The position numbers and the translations under genes are program-made. A DNA stretch of 64,000 nucleotides from Metellina segmentata (lineage: Eukaryota > Arthropoda > Arachnida > Araneae > Tetragnathidae), in the NCBI GenBank assembly GCA_947359465.1, contig OX375872.1, positions 5,585,741 through 5,649,740 on the forward strand. The letters run 5' to 3'. This document shows, piece by piece, positions 46,638-57,450 of the stretch. Every line of letters starts with the position of its first letter. The stretch's first letter is position 1. The notes beneath the pieces were generated by a model. That model did not search any database, was not told the origin of the DNA, and worked only from the letters and a program-made list of their open reading frames with translations.

Positions 46638-47538
46638 GAAAGGGCAGGTTTACACGCTACGATAAATCGTGACGATGGGATTGACAAATTTATTGTTCCA
46701 ATAAATCGAAAGAGTGAGTATTGTTTACACGCTAAGTCTTGTCAAATATTCGTTGTCGACCGCTAAATAAGCTTTTGCCTTAGAGGAAGTAGTGTTGTTG
46801 TTAGAAATCGGTTGTTTAGCGAGAAAAGTGAAGACCAAGAACAATGTGGAGCCGCCAGTGGTTGCTAGAGAAAAGGGAATTCTCTCATGTACAATTATTG
46901 AAAGAATTGAGAAATGAACCAAATGACTGGCGAATTTATTTGTGAATGGAGACTTATGTTGAGTTGTTAAGGTTAGTTTCTCCGTTTATTGCGAAAACTG
47001 ATACTGTTATGAGAAGAGCGATATCTGCGCACGAAAAACTCTCAGCTACCTTACGATTCCTTGCCACCGGAAGAAGCTTGAAGGACATGGAATATTCAAC
47101 TGCCATTTTTAAACCAGCTCTCATCAAAATAATCCGGGAAACCTGTGAAGCTATCTACTAAGTATTAAAACAATTCTTACATGTATGTTAAGAGAGAGAG
47201 AGAGAGAACATGTTTTTTTTCTTTAATATAAACCATATATACATTCGAAACATTATAACGAGTAATTATACAAACATAACTCTCGAGGAGTTTGTTTTAT
47301 AAAAGCAACAGTCAACGAAAGCTATTCGGCACAACCTTTCGGATGCAGATGCAAACGGAGTCAAATCGTTGTTCCACTTGTTTACACGTTCCAACATGTC
47401 GTTCACAGGAATTGATGCATCCAATCCAATTAAAATTAATCGCTACAATGTCCTGTTTACACCCAACGATAAATCGAAACAATTCGATCGTTACGATAAA
47501 TTGCTAGCATTTATCGTTGCGTGTAAACCTGCCTTTAG
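46638..47538 (+). mobile_element. PIF/Harbinger-like element, internally deleted
   Basis: The left end AAAGGGCAGGTTTACACGCT and reversed right end AAAGGCAGGTTTACACGCAA form terminal inverted repeats with one indel. Further copies of TTTACACGC/CCAACGATAAATCG lie inside both ends. It contains the N-terminal part of a Harbinger transposase. The duplicated target could not be settled. It stands next to a 23-bp minisatellite. Confidence 0.8.
46840..47161 (+). pseudogene. Harbinger (HARBI1-like) transposase, N-terminal part
   Basis: An upstream reading MWSRQWLLEKREFSHVQLLK and ELRNEPNDWRIYL, one stop, then METYVELLRLVSPFIAKTDT VMRRAISAHEKLSATLRFL in pieces and ATGRSLKDMEYSTAIFKPAL with CEAIY. This is the conserved N-terminal helical region of HARBI1-like nucleases (AEERLAxxLRFLATG pattern). 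The nuclease core with its three acidic residues is gone; a stop follows CEAIY directly. Confidence 0.85.
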
Positions 47539-47722
47539 TGATGTGTTCAATTAAGAATTAGTAATATGTTCCATTAAGACTTAGTAATGTGTTTAATCAA
47601 AAATTAGTAAATGTGTTCAATTAAGAATTAGTAATGTGTTCAATTTAGAATTTGTAATGTGTTCAATAAAGAATTAGTAATTTGTTCAATTAAGAATTAG
47701 TAATGTGTCATATTGAATAATG
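47539..47722 (+). repeat. 23-bp minisatellite, about 7.6 units
   Basis: Unit AGTAATGTGTTCAATTAAGA ATT with one-base changes, repeated without spacer. A related unit lies on the other side of the Harbinger-like element at 46598-46622, so the element may have inserted into the array. Confidence 0.9.
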
Positions 47723-48344
47723 TTTATTATCTAATGTGATTTCTTTGACTAACCATAGTTGGTTATTGAATCATTTTATTGTGTTAGTATATATAAGCGA
47801 TGAACCCACAAAAGTTTCTATTTCTCCTTAAGTATTAACTTGTCCTAATTTTTCTACCCAATAATGTAGAAACTTTTTAGGGTAGGTTTTCAATTTTTCA
47901 ACGTACGAAAACAGATGAAAAACACTTTTCTTCAACTTCTAGTCTCTGTGTAGACTTAGTTTCTGTTCTTCTGCTTACTGTTTATAAAAGGGTTATGAAT
48001 GAACAAAATATTCTACCAACGCATCACAGAACGCATTGATTTGAAGTTCAGGATGCTTGATGTAGAAAAGTAGCTTACAATAAGGTGTTACTCATTTAGG
48101 AGAATACCCGGAGCTCATTTCTAACTTACTAACGCTCTCGTAAGAACTGACATTACTGGCATGTGGGTACTATTACATAGAATTGAATTCCTGAGTTCTT
48201 TCGCACTTTTTGTCCCGTTAATTTGATTAATAGAAAATAAAAGGGCACGAAGAGGAGAGTTTCAACTTGTACACTGAATGCAGAAATTGTTTACTGACGT
48301 GAATATGATGTGACATATGGGTCATCTCCCAAACCTGCTTTTAG
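47723..48344. other. Spacer, nothing recognised
   Basis: No coding relic or repeat partner identified. Confidence 0.4.
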
Positions 48345-48510
48345 CAAAAATTCTACTTCAAAAAGGAAACACTTATTCCTCAGTGGAGGTAATGTGCTCT
48401 TTAATTAATTGACTCAAGTAAAATCTCTTGAATACACTTTTATACATTAAGAACTTCTCGCCGAATCGCAGAAGGCGCTGTTAGAACAGAAGGCTTGCTA
48501 GCGGAAACAT
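48345..48510 (-). repeat. LTR-like repeat, copy 2
   Basis: On the minus strand it begins ATGTTTCCGCTAGCAAGCCT and goes on through GGCGAGAAGTTCTTAATG to CCACTGAGGAATAAGTG. It matches the copies at 21939-22160 and 58152-58388, with a deletion of about 40 bases. Confidence 0.6.
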
Positions 48511-48588
48511 ACTGCCTGCCTTTGAAAGATTCCACCAAATTCTTCCAAAACATTTGCAACTCACAATTTATGAGTAAATATTCATATA

Positions 48589-49950
48589 CACTGGTGTAAG
48601 AAATTAAGAGAATTTCAAGACTTGGTCGATTATCTCTAGAACTACTGTACCGATTTTAATGAAATTGGATACGTACATACATTGATACAATACAAAACAA
48701 GTAACCATTCAATAATTGTAGTACACACGTATGATCGTGCGTAACACTCGTTGGAGTCGGAAGGTATGAAACAGCAGAATAAACAAAAAAAATGGGTTAA
48801 TATGGTCCCCTCTTACAGATATACAGGTCTCACAGCGTGATTTCATACTTGAAATAAGGTAGTTTATCATTTCCTGTGGCAATTGGTCCCACGCGTTCAG
48901 AACCGCTGTTTTCATTCCCTGGATGGTTCTCGGAGGGGGGTTGCGAGTTGCAATTGCCCTCCCCAGAGCGTCCCAGACATGCTCTATAGGGTTAAGGTCT
49001 GGAGATCTGGCTTTCCAATCCATCCGGCTAATATCTTCACTCTCTAGAAATTCGTCGACCAGAAGAGCTCTATGTGGCCTCGCGTTATCGTCCATTAAAA
49101 TGAACTCAGGGCCAACTGCACCCCTGAAAAGGTGAACATAGGGCTCCAAGACCTCATCCCTATACCTCACACCAGTCACACTGCCTCTTTCAAAGACATG
49201 GAGAGGTGTGCTGCCATCCAACATGATGCCTTCCCAAACCATTAAACCTCTTCCGCCATAATGGTCGATTTCGGGGACATTGGAGGGTAGTTACCCTGGT
49301 TCTCTCCATATGAACGTACGGCGAGAATCGGTGTTTAGGCTGACTCATCAGTGAAGAGTCGCCCATTGATCCATACTCCAATCTCTCTGCACCATGATAA
49401 ACGGATTCTCCAGTTCGTAGAAAGGACGCAAACAGCAGGTCTTCTTGCGAGCAACCCTCTCTCATGAAGTCTTTTGGAAACCCTTGATACACGGGTTCCT
49501 GTGGCTGCATACAAGTCACAAGAGAGCTGAGAATTCCTGTTCGCTAGAATCGACAAATATCTACCTTCATTGGCCGTCGTGGCTCTTGGACGCCCAGGCT
49601 TTCTCTCGATGGATCCTGAAACTGTTTCCATATGTTAAACACTTAAATTGAACTCTCTACAAATTTGGACTTGAGATTGGCCTCCCCACAATTCGCCACC
49701 TCATTCCATCATCTAAACATTGGTTTTACTGTTACAATTTGAAATGAACAGATTGCTGCAAAATAACACCAAGAAATTCGGTGCGAACAAAATGCGTCTT
49801 AACTAACTTCTAAAGCCTGTTTCTCTACTGGCTCCGTCTACACACACGCTTACGTATTTGACGTACAAGATTTGCATTTGTGTCTAGAAGCAGTGCTTTT
49901 ACATCCAGTTCACTTCTTTTCATGAATTTTCTTAATTTATTTCACCAGTG
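48589..49950 (-). mobile_element. Tc1-like element, 1362 bp, with TA duplication
   Basis: Left CACTGGTGTAAGAAATTAAG and reversed right CACTGGTGAAATAAATTAAG match at 18 of 20. TA flanks both (48587-48588, 49951-49952). Confidence 0.92.
48709..49700 (-). pseudogene. Tc1-like transposase with frameshifts
   Basis: The N-terminal part (49335-49631) reads IERKPGRPRATTANEGRYLS and ATGTRVSRVSKRLHERGLLA, the linker after the first HTH and the second HTH. LFTDES follows with the first Asp, then a stop. The main catalytic part (48709-49242) reads MVWEGIMLDGSTPLHVFE, MDDNARPHRALLVDEFLESE (second Asp) and SPDLNPIEHVWDALGR (Glu). The first HTH is only faintly visible near 49640-49790. Two frame changes. 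Closest in type to the transposase at 5532-7203. Confidence 0.9.
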
Positions 49951-50084
49951 TATAAAGGTATATTCATTACACTTATACAAACATAATTGACTCAAACAAA
50001 TGTGTAATACTGAATGAAAATAAGGTGATGAACGAATATAAGAAAAAGTAATAATCGACAACTATTTTATTATTAATCGATGAT

Positions 50085-50530
50085 GCATATACTAAATTCG
50101 CTGTGGTTCAAAAAGAATAATTCCTGAATAATTAATTACCAAAGACCATGTCAAAGCAATTTTACCTATTCCAATCTGTAGTAAAGAAGACCGTAAAGAA
50201 ATTTTCCAATTTGAGGGCACTGTTAATGTGTAAGAAATGTAATATGTGTTTGTTTTTTGTACCTAAGATAGTATTTTTCAATTGTTATTATTATTTTTTT
50301 TAATTTTTAAATTTGTAATGGGGTAATTGTAAACACGCGGGGTAATTGTAAACAACCGAGTACGGTATTAAAATTTTTTTATAGAATCTTCGTACTAATT
50401 AAATATTAAAGTAGAATAGTGACACGTTAGTTTAGTAGGGTGATCAATGTTTAATTACTTTACCAAGAGTTTGGAAATAGGGATTGAAAGTGAACATACA
50501 AATTTTGTTTACAATTACCCCGCCTTACCC
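50085..50530 (+). mobile_element. Truncated second copy of the pogo-like element
   Basis: From GATGCATATACTAAATTCGC onward it matches 27752-27980, then skips the AC array and about 480 bases and matches 28480-28678 to the right terminal repeat. The TA after the end is TG here. It is followed by the same BEL pol sequence as copy 1, so both share one insertion event. Confidence 0.88.
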
Positions 50531-50532
50531 TG

Positions 50533-50746
50533 CATATTTTTTACCACACAGAGAGGTCATTCACCATGATCGAACCACTAGTAAGATACATATCGTGTTC
50601 GATGCGTCTTCACATGGACCTCGTCCAAGTCTCGATCGTGTAATCTCATTTAACGATTGTTTACACATTGATCCGAATCTATATCCAGTCAGTTGCAGAT
50701 AGAAGTAGATGAAAAAGACAGAGGTGTGTGTGTGTATATATATATA
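50533..50746 (+). pseudogene. BEL/Pao RT fragment, duplicate of 28680-29000
   Basis: Reads PAYFLPHREVIHHDRTTSKI and IVFDASSHGPRPSLDRVISF, the RT part just before the active-site block, then QIEVDEKDRG-type text and a GT/AT microsatellite. It is the same stretch as at 28785-29000 but without the ATTCACTATG expansion and with an extra segment (RPSLDRV) lost in the other copy. A Tc1 element cuts it at 50747. Confidence 0.88.
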
Positions 50747-51973
50747 CAGATGGAGGACAAAATAATACGAACACCTGTGAAATAATGGAAAATCTTTATT
50801 AATAGGGGGTTGGACCACACTTTGACAGAAGTACAGATTTAATGCGACGTGGGATAGATGCATAAAGGTCATGGGCAATATTTAAAGGAATATTAAGCCA
50901 TTCCTCCTGCAGAATGGTCTCTAATTCCTAAAGTCAGGATGGAGATGGAAATCGGGAACGAAGTTTGGACTCCAAATATTCCCATAAATGTTCAATAATA
51001 TTCAAGTACGGAGACTGAGGGGGCTAGGCGAGATGTTCAACTTCATCGTCATGCTCTTCGAACCATTCTTGAACACACCTAGCAGTGTGGATAGGGGCGT
51101 TGTCGTCTTGAAAAAGGGGTTGCTCTCCAGGGAATACAGTCTGGACAAAAGGATGGACATTATTCCCTAGAATGCTTAGATAGTGATTGGATGTGATCCT
51201 CCCATGCAGAATAACAAGTGGTCCAAGACCGCGCCAAGATATCGCACCCCATACCCTGCTTCACAGTCGGAAAGAGGCATTCAGGATTAAACGCTTCTCT
51301 GGGCGTTCTCCAGACAAAAACGCGTCCGGTCGTCTGAAATAGGGTGAATGACGGTTCATCTGACCATATTACCTGTTGCCACTGCTGTGGGGACCAGTTT
51401 TTGTGATCTCTGCACCATTGGCGTCGCTTGAAAGCGTTAGTTGCTGTCACCAAGGGTTTACGAATTGCCACTCTACCATAAATGTTCGCAGCATGAAGTT
51501 ACCTTTTGACAGTTTTTGTTGAAACTGGGTCCTGGAGATGACTGTTCATTTCGGATGTTATCTCGGATAACGATTGCATGTGCTTCAAGACCCGTCTATC
51601 TCTATCAGCAAGCTTTGACTTTCGGCCACTGTTGTGCTTTGAAGACATCGTCTTGCCCTCTTTCGTGTACGCTGTCATAACGGCTGATACCGTACTGCTT
51701 GCAAACCCCAAAAGGTTTGCTGTTTCCGTAACCGATGCTCCACTTAAACGCGCTCCAAAAATCATTCCTCTTTGGAACTCTGACAGGTCTGACATTTCAA
51801 CTTATCACAGACAGTTCGATAGACGCATGCAACGCAGGTGACTGCTGTTGAGAGACCTTCCTCTTCAAGCCCACTATGTGGCAGACTTCTGTTGCAGGTG
51901 GCGCGGCTGTACTGCAGGTGTGAAATACGTCATACTTTTTCACAGGTGTTCGTATTATTTTGTCCTCCATCTG
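50747..51973 (-). mobile_element. Tc1-like element, 1227 bp, with TA duplication
   Basis: Both ends read CAGATGGAGGACAAAATAAT inward and remain identical for 37 bases. TA lies on both sides (50745-50746, 51974-51975), inside an AT microsatellite on the left. Identical ends suggest a fairly recent arrival compared with the other Tc1 copies here. Confidence 0.95.
50800..51795 (-). pseudogene. Tc1-like transposase with frameshifts
   Basis: The N-terminal domain (51499-51795) reads MSDLSEFQRGMIFGARLSGA, LGFASSTVSAVMTAYTKEGK and GRKSKLADRDRRVLKH, two helix-turn-helix units. The next part (51160-51471) reads WSDEPSFTLFQTTGRVFVWR with the first Asp. The rest, with the second Asp and the Glu, is readable only in pieces of other frames down to about 50850. 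Three or more frameshifts and stops. Confidence 0.88.
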
Positions 51974-51975
51974 TA

Positions 51976-52259
51976 TTTATTTTGTTCATTCTGAAATTTG
52001 TACTTTACAAAAAAAAGGACCACATGTGTGATTAAATACACTAGTTTCAATTACTCTCTCAGCGGATAAATATCTGAGACGACATCTTTACTTTAAAGCA
52101 CGTCATACATGAATGAACCGTTTTTCTAGCCTCCTACAGGTCAGAATCGCAATCTTACATTATGCAATTGTTTCAAATGAAATGTACAAAATATGATTTC
52201 ACTTAGCCGTCCCTTCGGCAACACTGCCGGATGCTTTTGTTCAAAAGGAAGAGACGCTT
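51976..52259. other. Spacer between Tc1 and BEL relic
   Basis: No separate feature seen; the minus strand may still hold the degraded continuation of BEL pol. Confidence 0.35.
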
Positions 52260-52800
52260 TTTCTAACACCCTTCGCTATCACAGAAAACATTTAAACTAT
52301 TTAGTTTACTAACACCTTTGTTATCAAAAAATACTCTTTGAGCAGATTTTATTAAATGTGTCTCAGCAGCTTTGACCTCTTTCAAAGTGAGAGGTTCATT
52401 ATGCCATTCATTTGTCCTGAAATTTCTTATGAACCTGCAAAAATAACTAACCATTCTAATTATTTATCAAAGTTATTACTGGTCTTAAGGAAATCATCAA
52501 AGAAACAATGCACTTTCATTAGTAGAAAAGGTACGTTTAGATTCACTATCCAAGCAGTTAAAGGTGATCACTGCTCCACTAGCAGCTGTATTCAATGTAT
52601 TTTAGGCCCCAATTCGCATCCAGTTAGCGTCAGCTCTGGTCCTTGGATGATAAGCCCTTGCCACCACAGGAAATCGTTACGTAATTGGTCTGGTGCACAA
52701 CCACATTGGATTTTCCGGTGATGTCACATGTCTCCATTGAGAGACTCCCGACAACTCGTGGATAGTTGCCACTCTAGTTGCTACAAAGGACTTCAAATCC
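52260..52800 (-). pseudogene. BEL/Pao pol, segment between RNase H and integrase
   Basis: The minus strand reads VVSYFCRFIRNFRTNEWHNE and PLTLKEVKAAETHLIKSAQR in one frame (52263-52454), which is the helical segment before the zinc-binding integrase N-terminus in BEL pol. Upstream, in other frames, FLWWQGL is the FWWxGP block after RNase H. Integrase itself is not seen further on, so this copy is cut at its 3' end. Confidence 0.8.
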
Positions 52801-53222
52801 GACGGAGATTAACGAATCCATGACAATACAACAGTACTGTCTGTAAAGAACCAACTGTTCTCAAATTTAAGACCCAATGTGGTTTGAACCTTATTCATTA
52901 ACTTGGTTAACACCACTGCAGCACTTAATTCAAGGCGCAGAACGGATAACATTTTGATGGGGGCAACTCTACTCTTACTGCAGAGTAGTTGCGATGACAC
53001 TTCTCCTGATGCACTTTGGCACTGCACATAAATACTTTTCGATTCATCAGTGAATCCAGAAAGTTCAATTTTCACCACATCCTCTATTAGTACGCAGCGT
53101 TTCTCTCTAATCTGATTGATGACACACAACAAATCACCAAATTTTCGCCACTCTTCTGCTTCTTCCGGAGGCAACACATCGTTCCAGTCAACTTCTAATC
53201 GCCACAGACGTTGCAGGAACAT
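52801..53222 (-). pseudogene. BEL/Pao RNase H relic
   Basis: A 137-codon stretch reads FLQRLWRLEVDWNDVLPPEE, then ELSGFTDESKSIYVQCQSAS (first Asp block), KSRVAPIKMLSVLRLELSAA (Glu block) and ENSWFFTDSTVVLSWIR (second Asp block). These are the BEL-type RNase H motifs in order. The preceding part lies in another frame. Confidence 0.9.
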
Positions 53223-54044
53223 TTTGGCCTTCTTTAATATAGGACCAATAAGGCCAGATCAAATATACAAGCAATGACTGATAACACGTCTCTTTTTGTG
53301 ATTAAGAGAGTGTCTTTTCTTGCAACACTATAAGAAAACACGTCACTCTGAGCATTCCATTGGAGTCCCAAAGCCTTGGTTTGATCAAATTTGTAATCGT
53401 CCGAATTCTCAGTCACTTCTCTTAACTCTTGACAGTTGCTCTGCCACTAGTGAAGCTGCATACCACAAGTCTCACAAATATCAATTAGTTCTTTTTGCAA
53501 GTTCCTTGCAGTCTCTAAGTTGACTGCACCGCTTAAAACATCATCCATATACATGTCCGATTGAACAACTTGTATGCAAGAGGAAAATGAGTTTGACCAT
53601 CAATGCTCAATTGCCGCAGGTATCTCTGGGCCAAGTAAGGAGCACTTGTTGTACCGTAGGTTACAGTACATAGTTAAATAGTTCATAAGTATTAACCTTA
53701 TCCACTTTATTATCTTTCCAGACAATTCGTTGTAAATTACGTTGAGATGGTTCAATCCAAATCATTCGGTACATCATCTTGACGTCCGCGATGATTGCAA
53801 ACAAATGCTTTCTAAATCTCAGAATAATTGCAAATGCATCGTCCTGAATTACACCTTCGTTTAACTGCAGAGAGTTCAATGATTCACCACTAGAAGTTAC
53901 TTGAGAGGCATTGAACACCACACGACATTTCGTAGTAGTTTTTTCCGGTTTGTAAACTGAATGATGAGGCAAATAGTAAACATTATCTGGCTCTACTGAC
54001 TCAGTAATTTCCTGCATGTGACCTAAAGCTTTATATTCACTCAT
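53223..54044 (-). pseudogene. BEL/Pao reverse transcriptase relic
   Basis: Frame 53661-54044 reads VYYLPHHSVYKPEKTTTKCR VVFNASQVTSSG in pieces, LFAIIADVKMMYRMIWIEPS (motif A, catalytic Asp) and RIVWKDNKVDKVNTYEL. After a stop the text continues YGTTSAPYLAQRYLRQLS (motif B). The region of the YxDD motif (about 53560) reads as CIWMMF in a shifted frame. Frame 53234-53416 (LGLQWNAQSDVFSYSVARKD) is the connection segment. Several frame changes and stops. Confidence 0.88.
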
Positions 54045-54060
54045 GAATTGGCGTATAATT

Positions 54061-54423
54061 CTATGAGGAATTTAACCTGTTTAGGGCTATAGCCTTAGAC
54101 TCACCTAGCAAGCTAGAATACGTTTTAAAGGGCATTTGAACAACACATTTTTCTGATTCTTCCCTTTTATACGTTTTTAAACAATGAGAATTAGCTTCAG
54201 TCTCATCCGCACTTTTAAATTTTTTAAAGTTATCAAATTGCTTAATTTCCCAAAATTTTTTCAATTCCTCATTCAATTCACTAACCGATCCACAATGAAC
54301 ATTAACCTGAGAACCTGAACTGGAAATACTCCCACTTACCCACTTAAAGGCTGAATCTTGAAAAATTAAGTTTGAATTTGGCACATATAATTTTTCCGGT
54401 CTCCATACAGACCTCTGATCCAA
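54061..54423 (-). pseudogene. BEL/Pao segment between protease and RT
   Basis: Reads DQRSVWRPEKLYVPNSNLIF, QDSAFKWVSGSISSSGSQ and LKKFWEIKQFDNFKKFKSAD: the KFWE motif and preceding FGWxxSG block of BEL pol. The protease itself, expected upstream, is not recognised between here and the P-like element. Confidence 0.82.
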
Positions 54424-55546
54424 GTAAAATATGAATTTTATCAGGTTTTTAAAATTTAGGTTCGGAATGCCTTACAGTTTCCGGTATTTATAACCCTGAT
54501 ATGTCCATGAATTTACGAGGTATGAATCGCGTTATTTTTGGAACAATAAAGAACTCCCACTCCTTAACATCTTAAAACACGAGTTTTTTTCTGAAAAACT
54601 GGTAAAAAATGATCAAGTTTTTTTTTGACAGAAAATGAATAAATAGGTATAGTGTAAGCTATTTTTTGCAATTTCAGTTGTGGGGGGTGACTACACAGCG
54701 GCGGGGGGGGGTTATATAAAAATCATTATTATACAAACAAAGTGTAAACGATTTGATTACATGTTTATTTTGAATTTCAAAATATCTATTAAATCAAAAT
54801 GATCAAAATTCAATTCAAATTAAATCAAATTGTCATACTTACATGCTTAAGAATGGCTAAAAATTCAGTTTGGTATGATATACCATCGCTGGAAACTTTC
54901 TGATAAATTGGCATGTTCAAAATCGTCAGAGTCGCTCATTATCAGATAACTTTTTCTAAACAAGTTACAAAAACACTTAGTAAAAATTAATTTATGGTTA
55001 ACTGTTTACTTTTATGATATTTAACGCAATAAAAATGGATATATTACCTTTTCCACACCAAACAACTGCTTTTCAACAAAGAATTCCTAACAAAGCATTT
55101 TAAACATCAAAATGCACCACGTGTTTTGCACAAGAAAAATGCTCCATAGTGGTGCCATCTATGGTCAATAAGTTTAATTATAATCTAGCCTACCTATTTT
55201 TACAAGAATGGATCTCTGTGACAGGCATTAGAAATAAAATAACGCGAGATACAAGATGGCTGGTGTGAGACATGGGCATGTACAAATTTGCCGGTAACGT
55301 TCGCCCGTGTTAGACACGTTTGGTGTCAGTATACTCTCCCGACTCATTAAAAATGACCGCAGAAGTTCGATATTTAACACTCATAGAATAGCCTGTAATT
55401 ACCATTAATTAATTACATTTGTTTCTTTAGTTGCAATCTCTGCCAGCTCGACAGACAGAAAACATGTTTCACTCCCGTTGTCTACCAAGCTTCTTCCCTA
55501 TAATGATGAGTTTTGTTTTGGATTCCGAATATTAATAAACGCAGTA
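54424..55546. other. Stretch between BEL pol and the P-like element
   Basis: About 1.1 kb where BEL protease coding would be expected, but neither strand shows it. A G run (about 54680-54710) is the only mark. The 80-codon frame at 55478-55720 spans the left end of the P-like element and is treated as chance. Confidence 0.4.
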
Positions 55547-55787
55547 GTCAGCATTAAAGCCCTGGATAGTGACTTAAGTAGCGACAGCCTTTTCCCCGGT
55601 GCTTTCGTGCCGCTTTCGCTTTTGATTGGACGACAAGAGTCACGTGTGAAAACAGTCGCCATTTTGGGGATTAGCTCGGAATTAGTGCAATGTACATATA
55701 ATGGTAGTCTGCGGTCTTGAGTTTCATCAGCATATTAATTTTCGAATTATTTAATACATCGTTTGATAGATGATTTGAGATACGAAG

Positions 55788-55874
55788 ATGCCCACTTGTT
55801 CTGCTTTTGGCTGTACGAATAGCTCAAAAACCGGATTCAAATTGCATTGTTTACCAGTAGGAAAACAAAAATGA
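55788..55874 (+). pseudogene. THAP-type zinc finger, first part
   Basis: A 28-residue frame begins MPTCSAFGCTNSSKTGFKLH and goes on CLPVGKQK. Met-Pro-x-Cys with Cys-x4-Cys and the aromatic/His pattern is the start of the THAP finger, the DNA-binding domain of P-element transposases and THAP proteins. The second half of the domain (the later Cys and His, and the AVPTIF end) is missing, so the finger is incomplete. It lies about 230 bases inside the left terminal repeat, where exon 1 of a P-like transposase would lie. Confidence 0.7.
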
Positions 55875-55894
55875 TTGAAATACAAACATAAATA

Positions 55895-56333
55895 ATAGAA
55901 TTGCAACTGCCAGAAAGTGAAGAAAATTCACTATATTATTTATGTGGATGTATTGCTAACATTGTTTTAACAAGAAGCAAACTTCGTTCCCTATGAAAAA
56001 ATAATTTATGTAATAATAACTGTGTTTCTGCCAAAAAAATATTTTCAAAAAGGAAAGAATTCAAAAAAGATATGAACAGTTTAGTTTATGTTTCTGAAGA
56101 AGTAAGTATATAACATTTTACTTCACTTGGAAAATCTTTTCAGGGCAAATGAAGAGACAGTTCTGAAGGCAAGATTAGATATAAAAACATTACAAACTCT
56201 ATTATTAATTTATGTTTTGGAGAATTTTAAAAATTTCCCTCAATGTTGTAACTTGATGTTTAAAATTGTAAATATTTTTGTTAATCATAGAGTGCATTTT
56301 TTAATTAAAAGAAAAATAGAGCTTTCCAACTAA
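55895..56333 (+). pseudogene. P-like transposase C-terminal remnant
   Basis: Reads LPESEENSLYYLCGCIANIV LTRSK in pieces, a block seen near the C-terminus of THAP/P-like transposases (ENxLYYxxGxIA), then MNSLVYVSEE, a GTAAGT donor at 56102, an AG acceptor at 56143, and ANEETVLKARLDIKTLQTLL with IFVNHRVHFLIKRK, a terminal helix typical of these proteins. The two sides of the 42-base intron do not join in frame, and a stop stands at 55996, so it is a pseudogene. Family assignment is by pattern memory. Confidence 0.6.
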
Positions 56334-57174
56334 GAAAATTTAAAAAATGTTCTAGCTAGAGCATTGGCATGAGAATTGCCGCTTCAGAGATTAAGTAATT
56401 TCAAAGTATTTTGCTTGCTAATAGCTTTTAGGTATTGTGGATTATTATTATTTGTAAAATGTTCATTTGTTTCTTCAATTATTATTATTAAATAAAATAC
56501 GAAATTTTTCTTATAGTTTCTGTGGCTTTATTTAGATTTATAGATGATTTATTATTGCATTCATTACTGGTGTCATAAATATCTATTACAAGAGAATGTC
56601 TAACTAGAAATTTATAATTAATGTTGGAATGTATGACTTTAATTTGAATTTAATTTTAAAGAAACTTATAGGTTGGTATAATTTTGAGTATTTTGATGCA
56701 CATAATTGTAAATTAAAAAAGAATCATGACTAAACAGAATATAATATTAATCATTTATGGTAAAGGTATATTATTTAGGGTTTAAGAAATGCATTATTCG
56801 TGCTAAAAATTTATTACTCAGGTTTAAAGAAATGCAATTATTGCCAAATTTGCAAGTAAATCTAACATTTTGGCTGCTACACGCTACAAAACGCGAACCC
56901 ATTTAAGAATCGAGGGTTTGAGATTTTTTACTTCCTTACAAATCAAGTTTCAAAAATCAGTCAGAAAGTCCTTTATGCTTTAAAAGAATGAATTTTTATG
57001 CATTTAATTTTTTAAGGATATATTTAGTTGTCTTTAAACAATTGTAAAGTCCACATTCAAGAAGCGAAACTCCGTTTTTCCCCATTAGAAACATTGGGAG
57101 AAAGTTGTCCCCAAAATGGCGGACGATTGAGCTTGTCGCTACTTAAGCTACGGATCCAGGGCTTTAGTCAGCAT

Positions 57175-57450
57175 TACTCCGCTATCCCCTGTTTTTATTT
57201 TTGTTCTTGAAGCAAAATATTCACTAACTCTCGCATTCAAAGTTTCCAGTTCTGAGCTTCTGTCGATTGATTGGCGGCGACACTCAGACTATTTGTGACT
57301 CATAATATACACACTTGTGGAAAACCCATCAATATTTTGACCTATATTTCTAGTGACTTTCACTTGCAGCATCTGTTAAATTTAACATACAGAAGGGGAC
57401 TTATTTTTAATGTTTGGAGCATTAAAAAATATCTTAAGATGAACATAAAC
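57175..57450. other. Stretch between P-like element and BEL gag
   Basis: No coding similarity seen on either strand; expected BEL gag continuation is absent. Confidence 0.35.

Larger units (their letters stand above)
55555..57166 (+). mobile_element. P-like (THAP) element, internally deleted, 1612 bp
   Basis: Terminal inverted repeats: the left starts TAAAGCCCTGGATAGTGACT, the right reversed TAAAGCCCTGGATCCGTAGC; both continue ACTTAAGTAGCGACA and, after an indel, CGCCATTTTGGGGA. The eight-mer GTCAGCAT lies on both sides (55547-55554, 57167-57174), the duplication size of P elements and hAT. It carries a THAP-type finger and a C-terminal transposase block but not the catalytic core. It sits between the gag and RT parts of a BEL relic. 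Confidence 0.85.

Noticed and set aside
47539..47722. CRISPR-like array
   Set aside because: The repeats are adjacent without unique spacers, so this is a minisatellite.
55478..55720. 80-codon plus-strand frame
   Set aside because: It spans the boundary between host sequence and the left end of the P-like element, so it cannot be an old gene; no domain.
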